Origin: Hyphomicrobiales bacterium
Lineage (GTDB): Bacteria; Pseudomonadota; Alphaproteobacteria; Rhizobiales; Beijerinckiaceae
Assembly (NCBI GenBank): GCA_900473415.1
Contig: UCLR01000020.1
Coordinates: forward strand, 1 to 64,000
Reading direction: 5' to 3'
Length of the DNA stretch: 64,000 nt
Positions 35,180 through 45,024 of this stretch are shown piece after piece. Numbering within the stretch: position 1 is the stretch's first letter; each line of letters opens with the position of its first letter. Under the pieces are notes generated by a model. The model made no database searches, was not told where the DNA came from, and saw nothing but the letters and a program-made list of their open reading frames with translations. The translations under genes were made by a program, and so were the position numbers.

Positions 35180-36658
35180 TCAAACCGACAGGCACAGATA
35201 CTTCATCTCGACATAGTCCTCGATGCCGTATTTCGAGCCTTCGCGGCCGAGGCCAGACTGCTTGACGCCGCCGAAGGGCGCGACCTCCGTCGAGATCAGG
35301 CCGGTGTTGATGCCGACCATGCCGTATTCGAGCGCTTCGGCGACCCGGAAGATCTGCGAGATGTCGCGCGAGTAGAGGTAGGAAGCCAGGCCGAACTCAG
35401 TGTCGTTCGCCATTGCCACGACCTCTTCGGCAGTCTCGAACCGGAAGAGCGGCGCGACGGGACCGAATGTCTCCTCGCGGGCGACCTTCATCGCGGAGGT
35501 TGCCCCGGTCAGCACGGTGGGTTCAAAGAACAATCCGCCGCGCGCGTCACGCTTGCCGCCGGTCAGGACCTTGGCTCCCTGCGCGACGGCGTCGCCGATA
35601 TGCTCCTCGACCTTGGCCAGGGCCTTGTCGGAGATCAGGGGGCCGGCGGCGACGCCGGCCTCGAAACCGTCGCCGACCTTCATCTGCCGGACGCGCGCCG
35701 AGAGCTTCTCGGCGAAGGCGTCGTAGATCCCGGCCTGGACATAGAGCCGGTTGGCGCAGACGCAGGTCTGGCCGTTGTTGCGGTACTTCGAGATGATGGC
35801 CCCTTCGACGGCCGCATCCAGATCCGCGTCATCGAAGACGATGAAGGGCGCATTGCCGCCCAGCTCGAGGCTGAGCTTCAGCACCTGCTCGGCGCCCTGC
35901 CGCATCAGGATCTTGCCGGTATTGGTCGAGCCGGTGAAGGTCAGCTTGCGCACCTTCGGGTTCTGGCAGAACTCGAGCCCGATCGCGGCGGAATCCGTCG
36001 AGGTCACCACGCTGTACAGGCCGGCCGGAAGACCAGCGCGCTCTGCGAGGACGGCAAGCGCGAGAGCCGAAAGAGGCGTCTCCGCGGCTGGCTTGGAGAC
36101 CATCGCGCAGCCGGCGGCCAGGGCGGGTGCAAGCTTGCGGGCAAGCATCGCATTGGGGAAGTTCCAGGGCGTGATCGCCGCGACCACGCCGACGGGCTGC
36201 TTGGTCACGATGATGCGCTTATCCGGCTGGTGGCCGGGAATAGTGTCGCCGTAGATGCGCTTGGCTTCCTCGCCGAACCATTCGACATAGGCCGCGCCGT
36301 AAAGGATCTCGCCCTTCGCCTCGGCGAGGGGCTTGCCCATCTCCGCGGTGAGGATCGCAGCAAGGTCGTCGGCATTGGCGACCATCAAATCGTACAGGCG
36401 CCGCAGGATCGCGGCCCGGTCTTTGCCGGTGCGCGCGGCCCACGCCTTCTGCGCCGTCTCAGCCACCGCGATGGCGGCAGCCGCTTCCGCCCTGCCGAGG
36501 CTGGGCAAGGTCGCAAGCCGCTCGCCTGTCGCCGGGTTCAGCACGTCGAAGGTCGCGCCCCCCGCGGCGGCCGCGACGGGGTGGCCGCCAATGAAGGCGG
36601 TCTCGACGACGAGAGAAGGATCCTTCAGCCGATCCAGAAGGCTTTTCGCGATCGTCAT
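35180..36658 (-). CDS. gabD: NAD(P)-dependent succinate-semialdehyde dehydrogenase
   Basis: 492 residues from ATG 36658, 2 bases after the gabT stop. The aldehyde dehydrogenase fold is complete: [21 protein letters not shown] in the cofactor-binding part, FTGSTNTGK, catalytic general-base Glu in [14 protein letters not shown] and nucleophilic Cys in [15 protein letters not shown]. Length and motifs match GabD, which oxidises succinate semialdehyde to succinate in the GABA shunt. It forms an operon with gabT upstream. A divergent MerR-XRE-cupin regulator probably controls both. Glutarate-semialdehyde activity is possible because the families overlap. Confidence 0.9.
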   Translation of the reverse strand: MTIAKSLLDRLKDPSLVVETAFIGGHPVAAAAGGATFDVLNPATGERLATLPSLGRAEAAAAIAVAETAQKAWAARTGKDRAAILRRLYDLMVANADDLAAILTAEMGKPLAEAKGEILYGAAYVEWFGEEAKRIYGDTIPGHQPDKRIIVTKQPVGVVAAITPWNFPNAMLARKLAPALAAGCAMVSKPAAETPLSALALAVLAERAGLPAGLYSVVTSTDSAAIGLEFCQNPKVRKLTFTGSTNTGKILMRQGAEQVLKLSLELGGNAPFIVFDDADLDAAVEGAIISKYRNNGQTCVCANRLYVQAGIYDAFAEKLSARVRQMKVGDGFEAGVAAGPLISDKALAKVEEHIGDAVAQGAKVLTGGKRDARGGLFFEPTVLTGATSAMKVAREETFGPVAPLFRFETAEEVVAMANDTEFGLASYLYSRDISQIFRVAEALEYGMVGINTGLISTEVAPFGGVKQSGLGREGSKYGIEDYVEMKYLCLSV

Positions 36659-36660
36659 AC

Positions 36661-37971
36661 TCAGGCCTCCGCAGCGCATTCGCGCAGCGTCTCCTCGAGA
36701 ATGTCGAGCGCTTCCGAGAAGGTGGCGTCCTCGATGGTCAGGGGCGCCAGGAACCGCACCACATTGCCGTAGACGCCGCAGGTCAGCAGGATCAGGCCCT
36801 TCTCCAAAGCGCGCAGCCGCACCTTGTTGGTGAATTCGGCCGAAGGCGTGTCTGTGCCCGGAACATTGAACTCGACCGCGTTCATGAAGCCGGGGCCGCG
36901 GACATCCACGATCTGCGGCACAGCTTCGACGAGCGACTGCAGGCGCTGCTTGAGACGGGACCCGAGCTGTTCGGCACGTTCGCAGAGGCGCTCCTCGGCG
37001 ATCACGCCGAGCACGGCGTTGGCAGCGGCGACGCCGATCGGGTTACCGGCATAGGTGCCGCCCAGGCCGCCGACGCCGGGCGCGTCCATCAAATCGGCAC
37101 GCCCCGTCACCGCAGCGATCGGGAAGCCGCCGCCGAGGCCCTTGGCCATGGTGGTCAGGTCAGCGACGACACCGGTCCGCTCCATGGCGAACATCCGGCC
37201 GGTCCGGGCGAAGCCGGTCTGGACCTCATCCGCGATCAGCACGATGCCATGCCGGTCCGCAATGGCGCGCAGCTCGGACAGGAAGGCGCGCGGAGCCTCG
37301 TAGAAGCCTCCTTCGCCCTGAACCGGCTCGACGATGAAAGCAGCGACGCGGTTCGGGTCGACATCCGCCTTGAACAGCTTGTCGAGGGCCGCAAGCGAGG
37401 CTTCCGTGGTGTAGCCGTGCAGCTCGACCGGGAACGGAATGTGGAAGACTTCCGGCATCATCGGGCCGAAGCCGACCTTGTAGGGGGCGACCTTGCCGGT
37501 CATCGACATGCCCATGAAGGTGCGGCCGTGGAACGCTCCGGCAAAGGCGATGACCGCCGAACGACCGGTTGCCGCGCGGGCGATCTTGATGGCGTTCTCC
37601 GTCGCTTCGGCGCCTGTCGTGACGAAGATCGTCTTCTTGGCGAAATCGCCGGGAACCGTCTGGTTCAGGCGCTCGGCCAGTTCGACATAGTTCTCGTAAG
37701 GCACGACCTGGTGGCAGGTATGGGTGAAGCGATCCAGCTGCTCCTTGACCGCCGCGATCACCTTCGGGTGCCGATGGCCGGTGTTCACCACCGCGATGCC
37801 GGCCGCGAAGTCGATATAGCGGCGGCCCTCCTTGTCCCAGATTTCGGCGTTCTCGGCCTTTTCGGCGTAGATCTGGGTGGTCACGCCGACGCCGCGAGCG
37901 ATCGCCGCGCTGCGACGGGTCTCAATGGCAGCATTCGATGCGGGTACATCCAGCGTGGTGGCATTCGACAT
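36661..37971 (-). CDS. gabT: 4-aminobutyrate-2-oxoglutarate transaminase
   Basis: 436 residues from ATG 37971, with GGAG 6 bases upstream. Class III PLP aminotransferase motifs are clear: [47 protein letters not shown], and [20 protein letters not shown] followed by the PLP-binding Lys in [13 protein letters not shown]. The enzyme converts GABA and 2-oxoglutarate to succinate semialdehyde and glutamate, feeding GabD next to it. Omega-amino acids such as 5-aminovalerate may also be used. First gene of a two-gene operon, divergent from the regulator. Confidence 0.92.
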   Translation of the reverse strand: MSNATTLDVPASNAAIETRRSAAIARGVGVTTQIYAEKAENAEIWDKEGRRYIDFAAGIAVVNTGHRHPKVIAAVKEQLDRFTHTCHQVVPYENYVELAERLNQTVPGDFAKKTIFVTTGAEATENAIKIARAATGRSAVIAFAGAFHGRTFMGMSMTGKVAPYKVGFGPMMPEVFHIPFPVELHGYTTEASLAALDKLFKADVDPNRVAAFIVEPVQGEGGFYEAPRAFLSELRAIADRHGIVLIADEVQTGFARTGRMFAMERTGVVADLTTMAKGLGGGFPIAAVTGRADLMDAPGVGGLGGTYAGNPIGVAAANAVLGVIAEERLCERAEQLGSRLKQRLQSLVEAVPQIVDVRGPGFMNAVEFNVPGTDTPSAEFTNKVRLRALEKGLILLTCGVYGNVVRFLAPLTIEDATFSEALDILEETLRECAAEA

Positions 37972-38113
37972 GACAATCTCCAGGCGAGCCCGTAAGTGAG
38001 CGCTGATGTAATTTTTCTTATATTTTTTCTGCAAGAACTCAAGATGGCCCGGCCCGATTTTTGGCCATAGTTTCGATCGCGCTACGCCCAAGGGCGCGGC
38101 AAGGGAGCCCAGG

Positions 38114-38932
38114 TTGAAGCCGTTCCGATTTCGCATTGCAGAGGCGGCCCGGGCAGCAGCCGTTTCGACATCGACGCTCCGCCTCTGGGAGGCGCAGGGA
38201 CTGGTCGAGCCGCACAGGACCGATTCCGGACAACGGCTGTACTCCGAAGAGCAACTCGAAAGGCTGCGTGAGATTGCACGGCTGCGGCGGGACAAGGGCT
38301 ACAATCCCCTGGCGATTGCGGAACACCTGCCGCCGGATGCCGGAAACAACTCGCCCACCGCAGCGGTTGAACGCCTGCCCGATCGTACCTTGCCCGTCGG
38401 CGCGCAGATCCGCCGTCTAAGGCATGCCGCGGAGAGGACCCTTGAGGACGTCGCCAAGGCGACCGGCATCCCGATCTCCGTGCTGTCGACGTTCGAGCGG
38501 ACCTCGACGGGCTTGTCTCTGCCTTCCCTGCACGTTCTGGCCCGCTGCTTCGGCACGACAATCGCGTCGCTGAGCGGTCAGGAGGACTATGACGAGAGCG
38601 AATCCCTTGTCCGGAAGGGTGAATGGGCGCTCTGGCCGCCGACATCGCCCGGCGTCGTCGTCCAGGCCCTGGCGCGTGGCAAGACGGCGATGGAGTGCCA
38701 TCGTTTCGAGCTGGCGCCGGGAGCCTCGAGCGAAGGCACCTACCAGCACGAGGGCGAGGAGTTCATCCACGTCGTTTCGGGCACGATCGAACTGACGTTG
38801 GACGCCGATCGCTTCTTCCTCCTCTCAGAGGGTGACAGCTTCTATTTCAGCAGCCAGCGGTCTCACAGTTGGCGCAACGCCTCCGACGGTGAAACCGTCG
38901 TCATCTGGATCAACACGCCGCCGAGTTTCTGA
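38114..38932 (+). CDS. Triple-domain regulator: MerR-type HTH, XRE-type HTH, cupin
   Basis: 272 residues starting at TTG 38114, with GGGAG 7 bases upstream. Residues 1-75 are a MerR-type winged HTH (FRIAEAARAAAVSTSTLRLWEAQGLV). Residues about 95-160 are a second, XRE-type HTH (LPVGAQIRRLRHAAERTLEDVAKATGI, SVLSTFERTSTGLSLPSLHVLA). Residues about 190-270 are a cupin (TYQHEGEEFIHVVSGTIELTL, then GDSFYFSSQRSHSWRN), a likely ligand-binding sensor. It is divergent from gabTD with 142 bases between, so it most likely regulates that operon in response to a GABA-related compound. Two different DNA-binding domains in one chain are uncommon. Confidence 0.82.
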   Translation: MKPFRFRIAEAARAAAVSTSTLRLWEAQGLVEPHRTDSGQRLYSEEQLERLREIARLRRDKGYNPLAIAEHLPPDAGNNSPTAAVERLPDRTLPVGAQIRRLRHAAERTLEDVAKATGIPISVLSTFERTSTGLSLPSLHVLARCFGTTIASLSGQEDYDESESLVRKGEWALWPPTSPGVVVQALARGKTAMECHRFELAPGASSEGTYQHEGEEFIHVVSGTIELTLDADRFFLLSEGDSFYFSSQRSHSWRNASDGETVVIWINTPPSF

Positions 38933-39297
38933 CGACCCGCATGGCGGTAGGCGCCGTTCCGAGGCAGACGCCCAACTTGGGCAACGAAGGTGTCATGCGG
39001 ACGACGGTGGAGACGTTCGCGAGCTTGGCCTGGAATCGACTGCGGGCGCTATCGTCGCGCGCTATGCGGAATTCCTGGTCGCATTGGTCGTCGGCGAGCG
39101 TAAGCGCGAAAGCTTCCAGTGGGCATACCGTCGGTGACCCATAAGTCCCTGATGGTGACTATCGAGGATCACCAACGTCTTACGGTGCGGCACTGTTCGC
39201 CGCTGGCCAGGCTCGCTAAACGCTCAGCTTCGCCCGGCTTCGCTCCGCAATTCTCGCAAACAGATGCGCGCTGGCGGCCCTCCGCTGGTTCTGGGGC
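38933..39297. other. Intergenic region between convergent operons
   Basis: About 365 bases following the regulator and facing the end of the ABC operon. I see no supportable gene, RNA or strong terminator. Confidence 0.4.
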
Positions 39298-40098
39298 TCA
39301 GCGCGAGCGTTCGAGCTCACTGAAGAACTGCAGCCCCACGAGACGGTCCAGCAGAAACACGACGCCGACGGTCAGCATCACGAGAAAGCTCGACACGGCG
39401 GCGATGACGGGGCTCGCGCTCTCCTGGATCGTCGTGAAGATCTGGGTCGGCAGTGTTCCCGCCTTCGGGCCGATCAGGAACACGGTCACCGTGACCTCGT
39501 CGAACGAGATAATGAAAGTGAAGATCAACGACGTGACAATCGCCGGCTTGAGGATCGGCAGCGTCACGTGACGGACCACGAATGACGGCGAGGCGCCGAG
39601 GCTCATCGCAGCCTCCTCCATGCTCGGATCGAAGCCGCGCAGGGCATTGATCAGCGGCCGGTAGGCAAACGGGAGACAAAGAATGGCGTGGGCGAGAAAG
39701 ATGCCCTGAAGTGTCCCGACCCAGCCTGGGATTGCGAGTGCGCCGAGCAATGCGACGCCGATTGCCGCGTGGGGAAACAACAGCGGCGCCATCACCACGA
39801 AGCCAAATGCGCCGCGCCCCAGAAACCGGCGACGCGAAATCGCCACGGCTGCGAGCCCGCTGACCGCCGTCGTGATCACGGCCACGCAGAGCGCGAGCAC
39901 GAAACTGACGGCAAGCGGCTTCAACCACGCTTCGCTGCTCAGAAATTCCGCGTACCAGCGCAGCGAGAGTTCCTGCGGCGGGAACCGAAGATAGCCACTG
40001 GCGGAAAACGAGGAGAAGATGACGACAACGATCGGAGCGGCGAGGAAGATCAGGCAGGCCGCCACCCAGACCCTGATTAACAGTCCACCCATTTTCAT
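39298..40098 (-). CDS. ABC transporter permease (polyamine/opine type), second subunit
   Basis: 266 residues from ATG 40098, overlapping the preceding permease stop by 4 bases (ATGA). Six hydrophobic helices are visible, starting LLIRVWVAACLIFLAAPIVVVIF, and the EAA loop that contacts the ATPase is MEEAAMSLGASPSFVVRHVTLPIL. This is the PotC-like member of a PotABCD-type importer. Last gene of the operon. Confidence 0.88.
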   Translation of the reverse strand: MKMGGLLIRVWVAACLIFLAAPIVVVIFSSFSASGYLRFPPQELSLRWYAEFLSSEAWLKPLAVSFVLALCVAVITTAVSGLAAVAISRRRFLGRGAFGFVVMAPLLFPHAAIGVALLGALAIPGWVGTLQGIFLAHAILCLPFAYRPLINALRGFDPSMEEAAMSLGASPSFVVRHVTLPILKPAIVTSLIFTFIISFDEVTVTVFLIGPKAGTLPTQIFTTIQESASPVIAAVSSFLVMLTVGVVFLLDRLVGLQFFSELERSR

Positions 40099-40934
40099 TG
40101 CTGTGCATCCGCCTGACGAAGGTGCCGCCCGAGATGCCGTTCGAGACGCCCGAGCGGCCACAAGACGACCATCACCAGCAGCAGCAGAAACAACGCCATC
40201 GCCGATGCCTTGGGGAAATTGAAGGACTGAAACACGTCCTGATAGATCTGCGTCGCGACCATGGTCGTGCGCGGGCCGCCCAGAAGATGCGGGGTGACCA
40301 CCGCGCCGCTCGACAGGAGGAAGACGATCGCGCAGCCGGCAATCAGACCGGGGGCGGTCAAGGGCAGGATGACCCGCCAGAAAGTCTCCAGCGGACCGGC
40401 GCCGAGACTCATCGACGCCTCCTCGAAGACCTCGTCCACCATCAGAAAGGTGGAGAGGATCGAGATCACCATGAACGGCGAGAAGACGTGGACCAAGCCG
40501 ATGACGACCCCGATCTCGTTGAAAAGCATGCGGATCGGGCTCGAGGTGAGTCCAGTCGACATCAGCAATGTGTTCAACGTTCCCCTGTTGCCCAGGATCA
40601 CGATCCAGCCATACGTCCGGACGACGATGCTGACCATCCACGGCAGCATGACCAGGATGAGCAGCAAGTTCCGGGCGCGCTGCGCTCGCGCGATGACATA
40701 TGCGACCGGATAGCCAATCAGAATGCAGAAGCCGGTGGTCAGCGCTGCGATCCTGATGGTGCGGACGAAAAGGTCCACATAGTCTGGCCGGGCGAGGATA
40801 TCGGCGAAGTTCCCGAAGAGTCCTCCGTCCGACCGGAAGGAGTACAGCACCACCTGCACAAGCCCCACGCCGAAGACGGCCATGATCAGCGCGGCGGGCG
40901 CGAGGTAGAGCCAATGGCGGCGAGGCTTGAGCAT
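40095..40934 (-). CDS. ABC transporter permease (polyamine/opine type), first subunit
   Basis: 279 residues from ATG 40934. PotB-like: N-terminal helix LYLAPAALIMAVFGVGLVQVVLY, several further helices and the EAA loop FEEASMSLGAGPLETFWRVILPL. It lies 29 bases after the binding-protein stop and overlaps the second permease, so the two are co-translated. The likely substrate is a polyamine or similar small cation, inferred from the family only. Confidence 0.88.
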   Translation of the reverse strand: MLKPRRHWLYLAPAALIMAVFGVGLVQVVLYSFRSDGGLFGNFADILARPDYVDLFVRTIRIAALTTGFCILIGYPVAYVIARAQRARNLLLILVMLPWMVSIVVRTYGWIVILGNRGTLNTLLMSTGLTSSPIRMLFNEIGVVIGLVHVFSPFMVISILSTFLMVDEVFEEASMSLGAGPLETFWRVILPLTAPGLIAGCAIVFLLSSGAVVTPHLLGGPRTTMVATQIYQDVFQSFNFPKASAMALFLLLLVMVVLWPLGRLERHLGRHLRQADAQQ

Positions 40935-40963
40935 TTGTGTATCCCGAAAGCGCCCTGATCGGC

Positions 40964-42022
40964 CTACTTGTTGCCGGCGATGATCTTCTCGACCAGATCG
41001 GTCCGCTCCCGATGCGTCCGAGCCGTGAGGAACCAATCCAGTTCAATCATCTTTCGCCGGGCTTCCGCCACGGGCATGCCAAGCTGAGCCTCGAACTCCG
41101 CGGACACTTTTGCCTTGTCGTTGACGGGAAAGAAGCCGGCGGTGCTGGATGCGCGCTCCTGCGGCTTGGCCGAGGCGACGAAGTTGAGCCAGCGCTTGGC
41201 GACGTCGCGGTCAAAGCTTCCCTTCGGCACGACCACGATATAGGGCAGCTTGAGCGCCCCCTCGTCCGGGATCAGGATGCTGACGTTCTTGATGCCGCTG
41301 TGCCGCATGCCCCAGATCTGCGAGTAGTAGAAGGGAGCGGCCTCGACTTCGCCACGCGTCAGCAACTGCGTGAGCTGCGCCAGCGAGCCGTAGAGCACCG
41401 AAGCGTTCTTTACATAGCTCTTGAAGAGTGGCAGCGCCGGCTCAAGATCCTTCTCGGTTCCTCCGGCCGTATAGGCCAGTATCGGAAGCTGGTAGGCCGC
41501 GAGCCAGATTGGCTGGGAGATGGCGATGCGGTCCTTCCAGCTCGGATTGGCCAGGCTCTTCCAGGAGCGCACGTCCGCCGGCTTAACCACTTCGGCGTTA
41601 TAGGCGATGCCGAAGAGGGTATAATAGACCGGGGCGCCGAGAAGCTTGCCATCCGGCGCCTTAAGGCGGTCATTCTCCGGAACATTGGCGAGCTCGGGCA
41701 GGTCGGCGGCCTCGAATCCTTCGATGAGACCATCCTGATAGAGCTTCACCGCGTCGAAATAAGTGACGAGCGCGGCGTTGTACTGGGGCTTGGAGGCCAG
41801 GGTCCGGACCGACGATTCGGGGTTCGGAACCTCGGTCAGCTCGACCGGGATTCCGGTCTCCTCCTGGAACGGCTTTGTAAAGGCCTGTCGCCAGGTCTCG
41901 CCTGTAGCCCCTCCCCAGGTCGCGATGGCGACCTTCTGCGCGTTCGCCGATGCGCTCCCCATGACGGCGGACACCGCCACGGCAATGGCCAGGCTGAGAG
42001 CCCGAGCAGGCTTGAAAGACAT
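40964..42022 (-). CDS. ABC transporter periplasmic substrate-binding protein
   Basis: 352 residues from ATG 42022, chosen because it follows GAGG and begins a clean signal peptide (MSFKPARALSLAIAVAVSAV, cleavage after ASANA). An in-frame ATG at 42037 would overlap the ATPase stop by 4 bases and add MRVIT. The mature protein begins KVAIATWGGATGETW, the fold start of PotD/family 1 binding proteins. It delivers the ligand to the two permeases downstream. Ligand unknown; spermidine/putrescine-like compounds are the family norm. Confidence 0.87.
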   Translation of the reverse strand: MSFKPARALSLAIAVAVSAVMGSASANAQKVAIATWGGATGETWRQAFTKPFQEETGIPVELTEVPNPESSVRTLASKPQYNAALVTYFDAVKLYQDGLIEGFEAADLPELANVPENDRLKAPDGKLLGAPVYYTLFGIAYNAEVVKPADVRSWKSLANPSWKDRIAISQPIWLAAYQLPILAYTAGGTEKDLEPALPLFKSYVKNASVLYGSLAQLTQLLTRGEVEAAPFYYSQIWGMRHSGIKNVSILIPDEGALKLPYIVVVPKGSFDRDVAKRWLNFVASAKPQERASSTAGFFPVNDKAKVSAEFEAQLGMPVAEARRKMIELDWFLTARTHRERTDLVEKIIAGNK

Positions 42023-42033
42023 GGTGATCACCC

Positions 42034-43137
42034 TCATTGAAGATCGGATTGCCGAGTCAGCACATTCATGCGGCTGATCGGGATGGTCAGGGTCACGGCT
42101 TCGCCGACCTCTATTGCGCCCGCGCCGCTGGCGGCGAGCGCGTCGACGTGGACCTGGGCGCTTGCAACCTCGACCACGTACCGAACGTTCGAGCCGAGAA
42201 ATGTACGCTCGCGAATGCGGCCGGCCAGCGCCTCACCGGAAGGACGTCCCAGCTGCAGGGAGATGTCTTCGGGCCGGATCGCAACGCTCAAGGGGCCTGC
42301 CTGCGTAACGGCCGGCGTCGGGAAAGCATGATCGAGCGCCGGCACGCGGACGCGGTGCGCTCCGGCGACGGTTTCGACCTCGGCGTCGAAAATATTGTTC
42401 TCACCGACGAAGGCGGCGACGAAAGCCGTGGCGGGCTGGCGATAGATGACGTCGGGAGCGGCGATCTGCTCGATCCTGCCCTGGCGCATCACGGCGATCC
42501 GGTCGGACATCGTGATCGCCTCTTCCTGATCGTGCGTCACGAAGATGAAGGTTGTGCCGAGCCTGCGCTGAAGATGCTTGAGTTCCGTCTGCATCTGCCG
42601 CCGCAGCTTCAGATCCAGGGCGCTGAGCGGCTCGTCGAGCAGCAGGATCGGGGGCTTGGTCACAATCGCCCTCGCCAGGGCGATGCGCTGGCGCTGCCCG
42701 CCCGAGAGCTGGTGCACGGCGCGCTCCGCCACATGCGGCAAGCCGACCAGTTCAAGTGCGTCCGCGACCTCGCGTCGGATCGTGGCCATGTCCTGTCGAC
42801 GCACCTTGAGGCCGAACGCAACGTTCTCGGACACGCTCAGATGGGGGAACAGGGCGAGACTCTGGAAGACCATTCCCAGGCCGCGCCTGTAGGGCGGGGT
42901 GTGGGTTAGATCGCGCCCTTCGATGGATATCGTTCCCTCCGAGGCGGTCTCGAAACCGGCGATCATCCGCAACAGGGTCGTTTTTCCGCATCCGGACGGG
43001 CCGAGCAGCGTCAGGAACTCACCGCGCTGCACCTCCAGATCAAGGGGCTGCACGGCAAGGGCGTTGCCGAACCTCTTGGAGACACCCGTAGCCTTCAGGA
43101 CGGTTCCCTGAACGCCCGATCCCAAATCGTGACTCAA
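42034..43137 (-). CDS. ABC transporter ATP-binding protein (PotA type)
   Basis: 367 residues. Walker A GPSGCGKTTLL, signature LSGGQRQRIALARAI, Walker B ILLLDEPLSALD and switch His in FVTHDQEEA are intact. A C-terminal TOBE-like regulatory domain follows (LSVAIRPEDISLQL). It is the first gene of a four-gene importer operon (ATPase, binding protein, two permeases) on the minus strand. The upstream region carries a 14-bp palindrome, a likely operator. Confidence 0.93.
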   Translation of the reverse strand: MSHDLGSGVQGTVLKATGVSKRFGNALAVQPLDLEVQRGEFLTLLGPSGCGKTTLLRMIAGFETASEGTISIEGRDLTHTPPYRRGLGMVFQSLALFPHLSVSENVAFGLKVRRQDMATIRREVADALELVGLPHVAERAVHQLSGGQRQRIALARAIVTKPPILLLDEPLSALDLKLRRQMQTELKHLQRRLGTTFIFVTHDQEEAITMSDRIAVMRQGRIEQIAAPDVIYRQPATAFVAAFVGENNIFDAEVETVAGAHRVRVPALDHAFPTPAVTQAGPLSVAIRPEDISLQLGRPSGEALAGRIRERTFLGSNVRYVVEVASAQVHVDALAASGAGAIEVGEAVTLTIPISRMNVLTRQSDLQ

Positions 43138-43157
43138 AACGCGCCCTCACTCGCCAT

Positions 43158-43171
43158 TTCACGTACGTGAA
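43158..43171. promoter_or_regulatory. Palindromic operator candidate for the ABC operon
   Basis: Perfect 14-bp palindrome TTCACGTACGTGAA, 20 bases upstream of the ATPase start. A related imperfect site TTCATACAGGTGAA lies at 44156-44169 beyond the XRE-cupin regulator gene, sharing TTCA and GTGAA half-sites. The adjacent XRE-cupin regulator is the natural candidate to bind both, which is an inference. Confidence 0.5.
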
Positions 43172-43255
43172 TTTCTTAGGCAAGTTTCACATAAATGCAA
43201 TACGGGCGTCATGCTGATTTTGAGGGCCGGCCCGGCGGCCGGGGACTGGCACGGT

Positions 43256-43882
43256 TCAGTCCGCTTTTGGCCGATGCGCATTCACCCAGACGACGCGCGC
43301 GGGCCGGCTCCCGGTATTGCGGAAGCTGTGCGGGCGGGTGCTGTCGAACCGGAAGCTGTCGCCCAGTGCCAGATGATGCTCGACGCCCTCGACCTCGATC
43401 ACGATCTGTCCCTCGAGTACGAGGCCGCCTTCTTCTCCTTCATGGGAGTAAACCTGGGAGCCCGTGGTTCCGCCTGGCTCCAGTGCGATCAGGAAAATCT
43501 CCAGGCCCGACGAGCCCCGGGTCGGTGTCAGCAATTCCTTCGAAATGCCTGTGCGCCAGAACCCGAGCTTCTTCCGCTCGTCCGCCTTCACCACGATCCG
43601 GTCGGCCGAGTGCGGCGTCGAGGTCAAGGACTCGTCGAACAGGTTTCCGAGGCCCACATTGAGGGCGTCCGCGATGCTCGCCAACACCCTCAGCGATGGC
43701 GATGACATCCCCCGCTCGATCTGACTGAGTTGCCCGATAGAAATCCCCGAAGCCTCCGCAACCTGCTTGAGGGACATCTTCTGGACGTGCCGCCGGTGGC
43801 GAATGCGATCGCCCAGCAACTCGTCGATCTGCGCCGGGGCTTGAGGCTGCCCGGCATGCACGTCTGAACGCTCCTCTTCCAA
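43256..43882 (-). CDS. XRE-family regulator with cupin sensor domain
   Basis: 208 residues. The start is TTG 43882, supported by GGGAGG ending 6 bases upstream. Residues about 20-82 are an XRE HTH (DRIRHRRHVQKMSLKQVAEASGISIGQLSQIERGMSSPSL). Residues about 125-205 are a cupin (GSQVYSHEGEEGGLVLEGQIVIEV, then DSFRFDSTRPHSFRN). The design matches PuuR-like and related regulators of polyamine or amino-acid use. It is immediately upstream of, and co-oriented with, the polyamine-type ABC operon, 118 bases away, and is its probable repressor. Confidence 0.87.
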   Translation of the reverse strand: MEEERSDVHAGQPQAPAQIDELLGDRIRHRRHVQKMSLKQVAEASGISIGQLSQIERGMSSPSLRVLASIADALNVGLGNLFDESLTSTPHSADRIVVKADERKKLGFWRTGISKELLTPTRGSSGLEIFLIALEPGGTTGSQVYSHEGEEGGLVLEGQIVIEVEGVEHHLALGDSFRFDSTRPHSFRNTGSRPARVVWVNAHRPKAD

Positions 43883-44354
43883 TCTCGACCTCCCGAACTT
43901 GGTTTCGAATCCGCTTGCGCGGGTTCGGTCGCGTGCCTATGAAATTTACTTTCGATGTTCATGCAAATGAAAAATGACGCAAGAGTCCGCGTCGCGACAA
44001 ACGAAGGTCGCTCAGCAAGCCGGATCGCACGGATTTGGTGTCGCGAAGCCCCGGAGCGAGCCGGTGCCGAAATTGTTGGGTACCGCCGCGCCGCGGGTCC
44101 GAGCAGAAACAGGCAGCGCAAGCATATTGCAATCTCGTGAAATACTGGACATAAATTCATACAGGTGAAATTCCATACCGCGATCGGCCTTGAGATGAGA
44201 CGCATAGTTGGGACGGCTGACCGTGCTGCCTGCACTGGATCGGGGCGGCGTGCCACCCAAGCCGGTCGATCAAGGCCCTCCATCAGCAATTGAACAATGG
44301 CGATCATGAGCGCGATGCGGTCGCGATCGCTGAAATAGGACTAAAGGTCTGGTT
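43883..44354. promoter_or_regulatory. Divergent intergenic region upstream of the XRE-cupin gene
   Basis: About 470 bases between the XRE-cupin gene (minus) and the cupin gene (plus). It contains an imperfect palindrome TTCATACAGGTGAA at 44156-44169, close to the perfect one at 43158. Short open frames lack start signals and protein-like character. Confidence 0.35.
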
Positions 44355-44711
44355 ATGCCGATCGTAACGAAGTTGACGACCATCGACGGTTGCAAGCAGG
44401 AGGCCCTCACCGGGCGAGGCCCCGTCCCCCACCCGATCGGTGACCTCGTCTCTCAGATCGGATCGCATCCGCTGCTCGATGATCCCTCAGTGCGGGCGCG
44501 CATCGGCATCTGGGAGTCGACGCCCGGGCAATGGCGCCGACAGCAGAGTGCCGCCGAGCTCTGTGTCATCGTCAGCGGCCAGTGCAGCTTTGCGCCGGAC
44601 GATGAAGCCGCGATCGAGCTGAGCGCCGGCGACGTCGCCTACTTCCCCCAGGACACCCAGGGCTTGTGGGTCATCAGCGAGACGGTTCGAAAGCTCTATG
44701 TGCTGCTGTGA
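44355..44711 (+). CDS. Small cupin-domain protein
   Basis: 118 residues forming a single cupin: ARIGIWESTPGQWRRQ, ELCVIVSGQCSFAPDDE, AAIELSAGDVAYFPQDTQGLWVISETVRKLYVL. This matches the small DUF861-type cupins related to ureidoglycine aminohydrolase, which often act as catabolic accessory enzymes. The first cupin motif lacks the usual His pair, so metal binding may be altered. It starts a three-gene set with a tautomerase and a hydrolase. Confidence 0.75.
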   Translation: MPIVTKLTTIDGCKQEALTGRGPVPHPIGDLVSQIGSHPLLDDPSVRARIGIWESTPGQWRRQQSAAELCVIVSGQCSFAPDDEAAIELSAGDVAYFPQDTQGLWVISETVRKLYVLL

Positions 44712-44796
44712 GCCGGCTCAGGATAGCCGCAGGCTTTAGCGCGGTCGGGGCAGGGCGCCTCGGCGACGATTTCAAGTTCACAAGAGGAGACTGACA

Positions 44797-45012
44797 ATGC
44801 CGATCATTCGCGTCGAACTGTTGGAAGGGCGAACCAAGGAGCAGAAGCAAGCCTTCGCGAAGGCTGTGACGGACAGCTTCGTCGCAACCTGTGGCGGCAC
44901 TCCCCAAAGCGTGCAGGTCGTATTCCAGCACGTCGCGCCAGAGGACTGGGCCGCTTCCGGCCAGCTCCTGTCCGAAAAAACGGCCGCGCCGGCGGCCAAA
45001 CAGCCCGCGTAA
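44797..45012 (+). CDS. 4-oxalocrotonate tautomerase-like enzyme
   Basis: 71 residues with ribosome binding site GAGGAG. After Met removal Pro1 becomes the catalytic base, as in MPIIRVELLEGRTKEQKQAF, the start of all 4-OT family members. The family tautomerises keto/enol intermediates in aromatic-ring catabolism. It is followed 12 bases later by a hydrolase, consistent with a short degradation module. The C-terminal tail after residue 60 (KTAAPAAKQPA) is atypical. Confidence 0.85.
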   Translation: MPIIRVELLEGRTKEQKQAFAKAVTDSFVATCGGTPQSVQVVFQHVAPEDWAASGQLLSEKTAAPAAKQPA

Positions 45013-45024
45013 GGAGTTCGCGTC

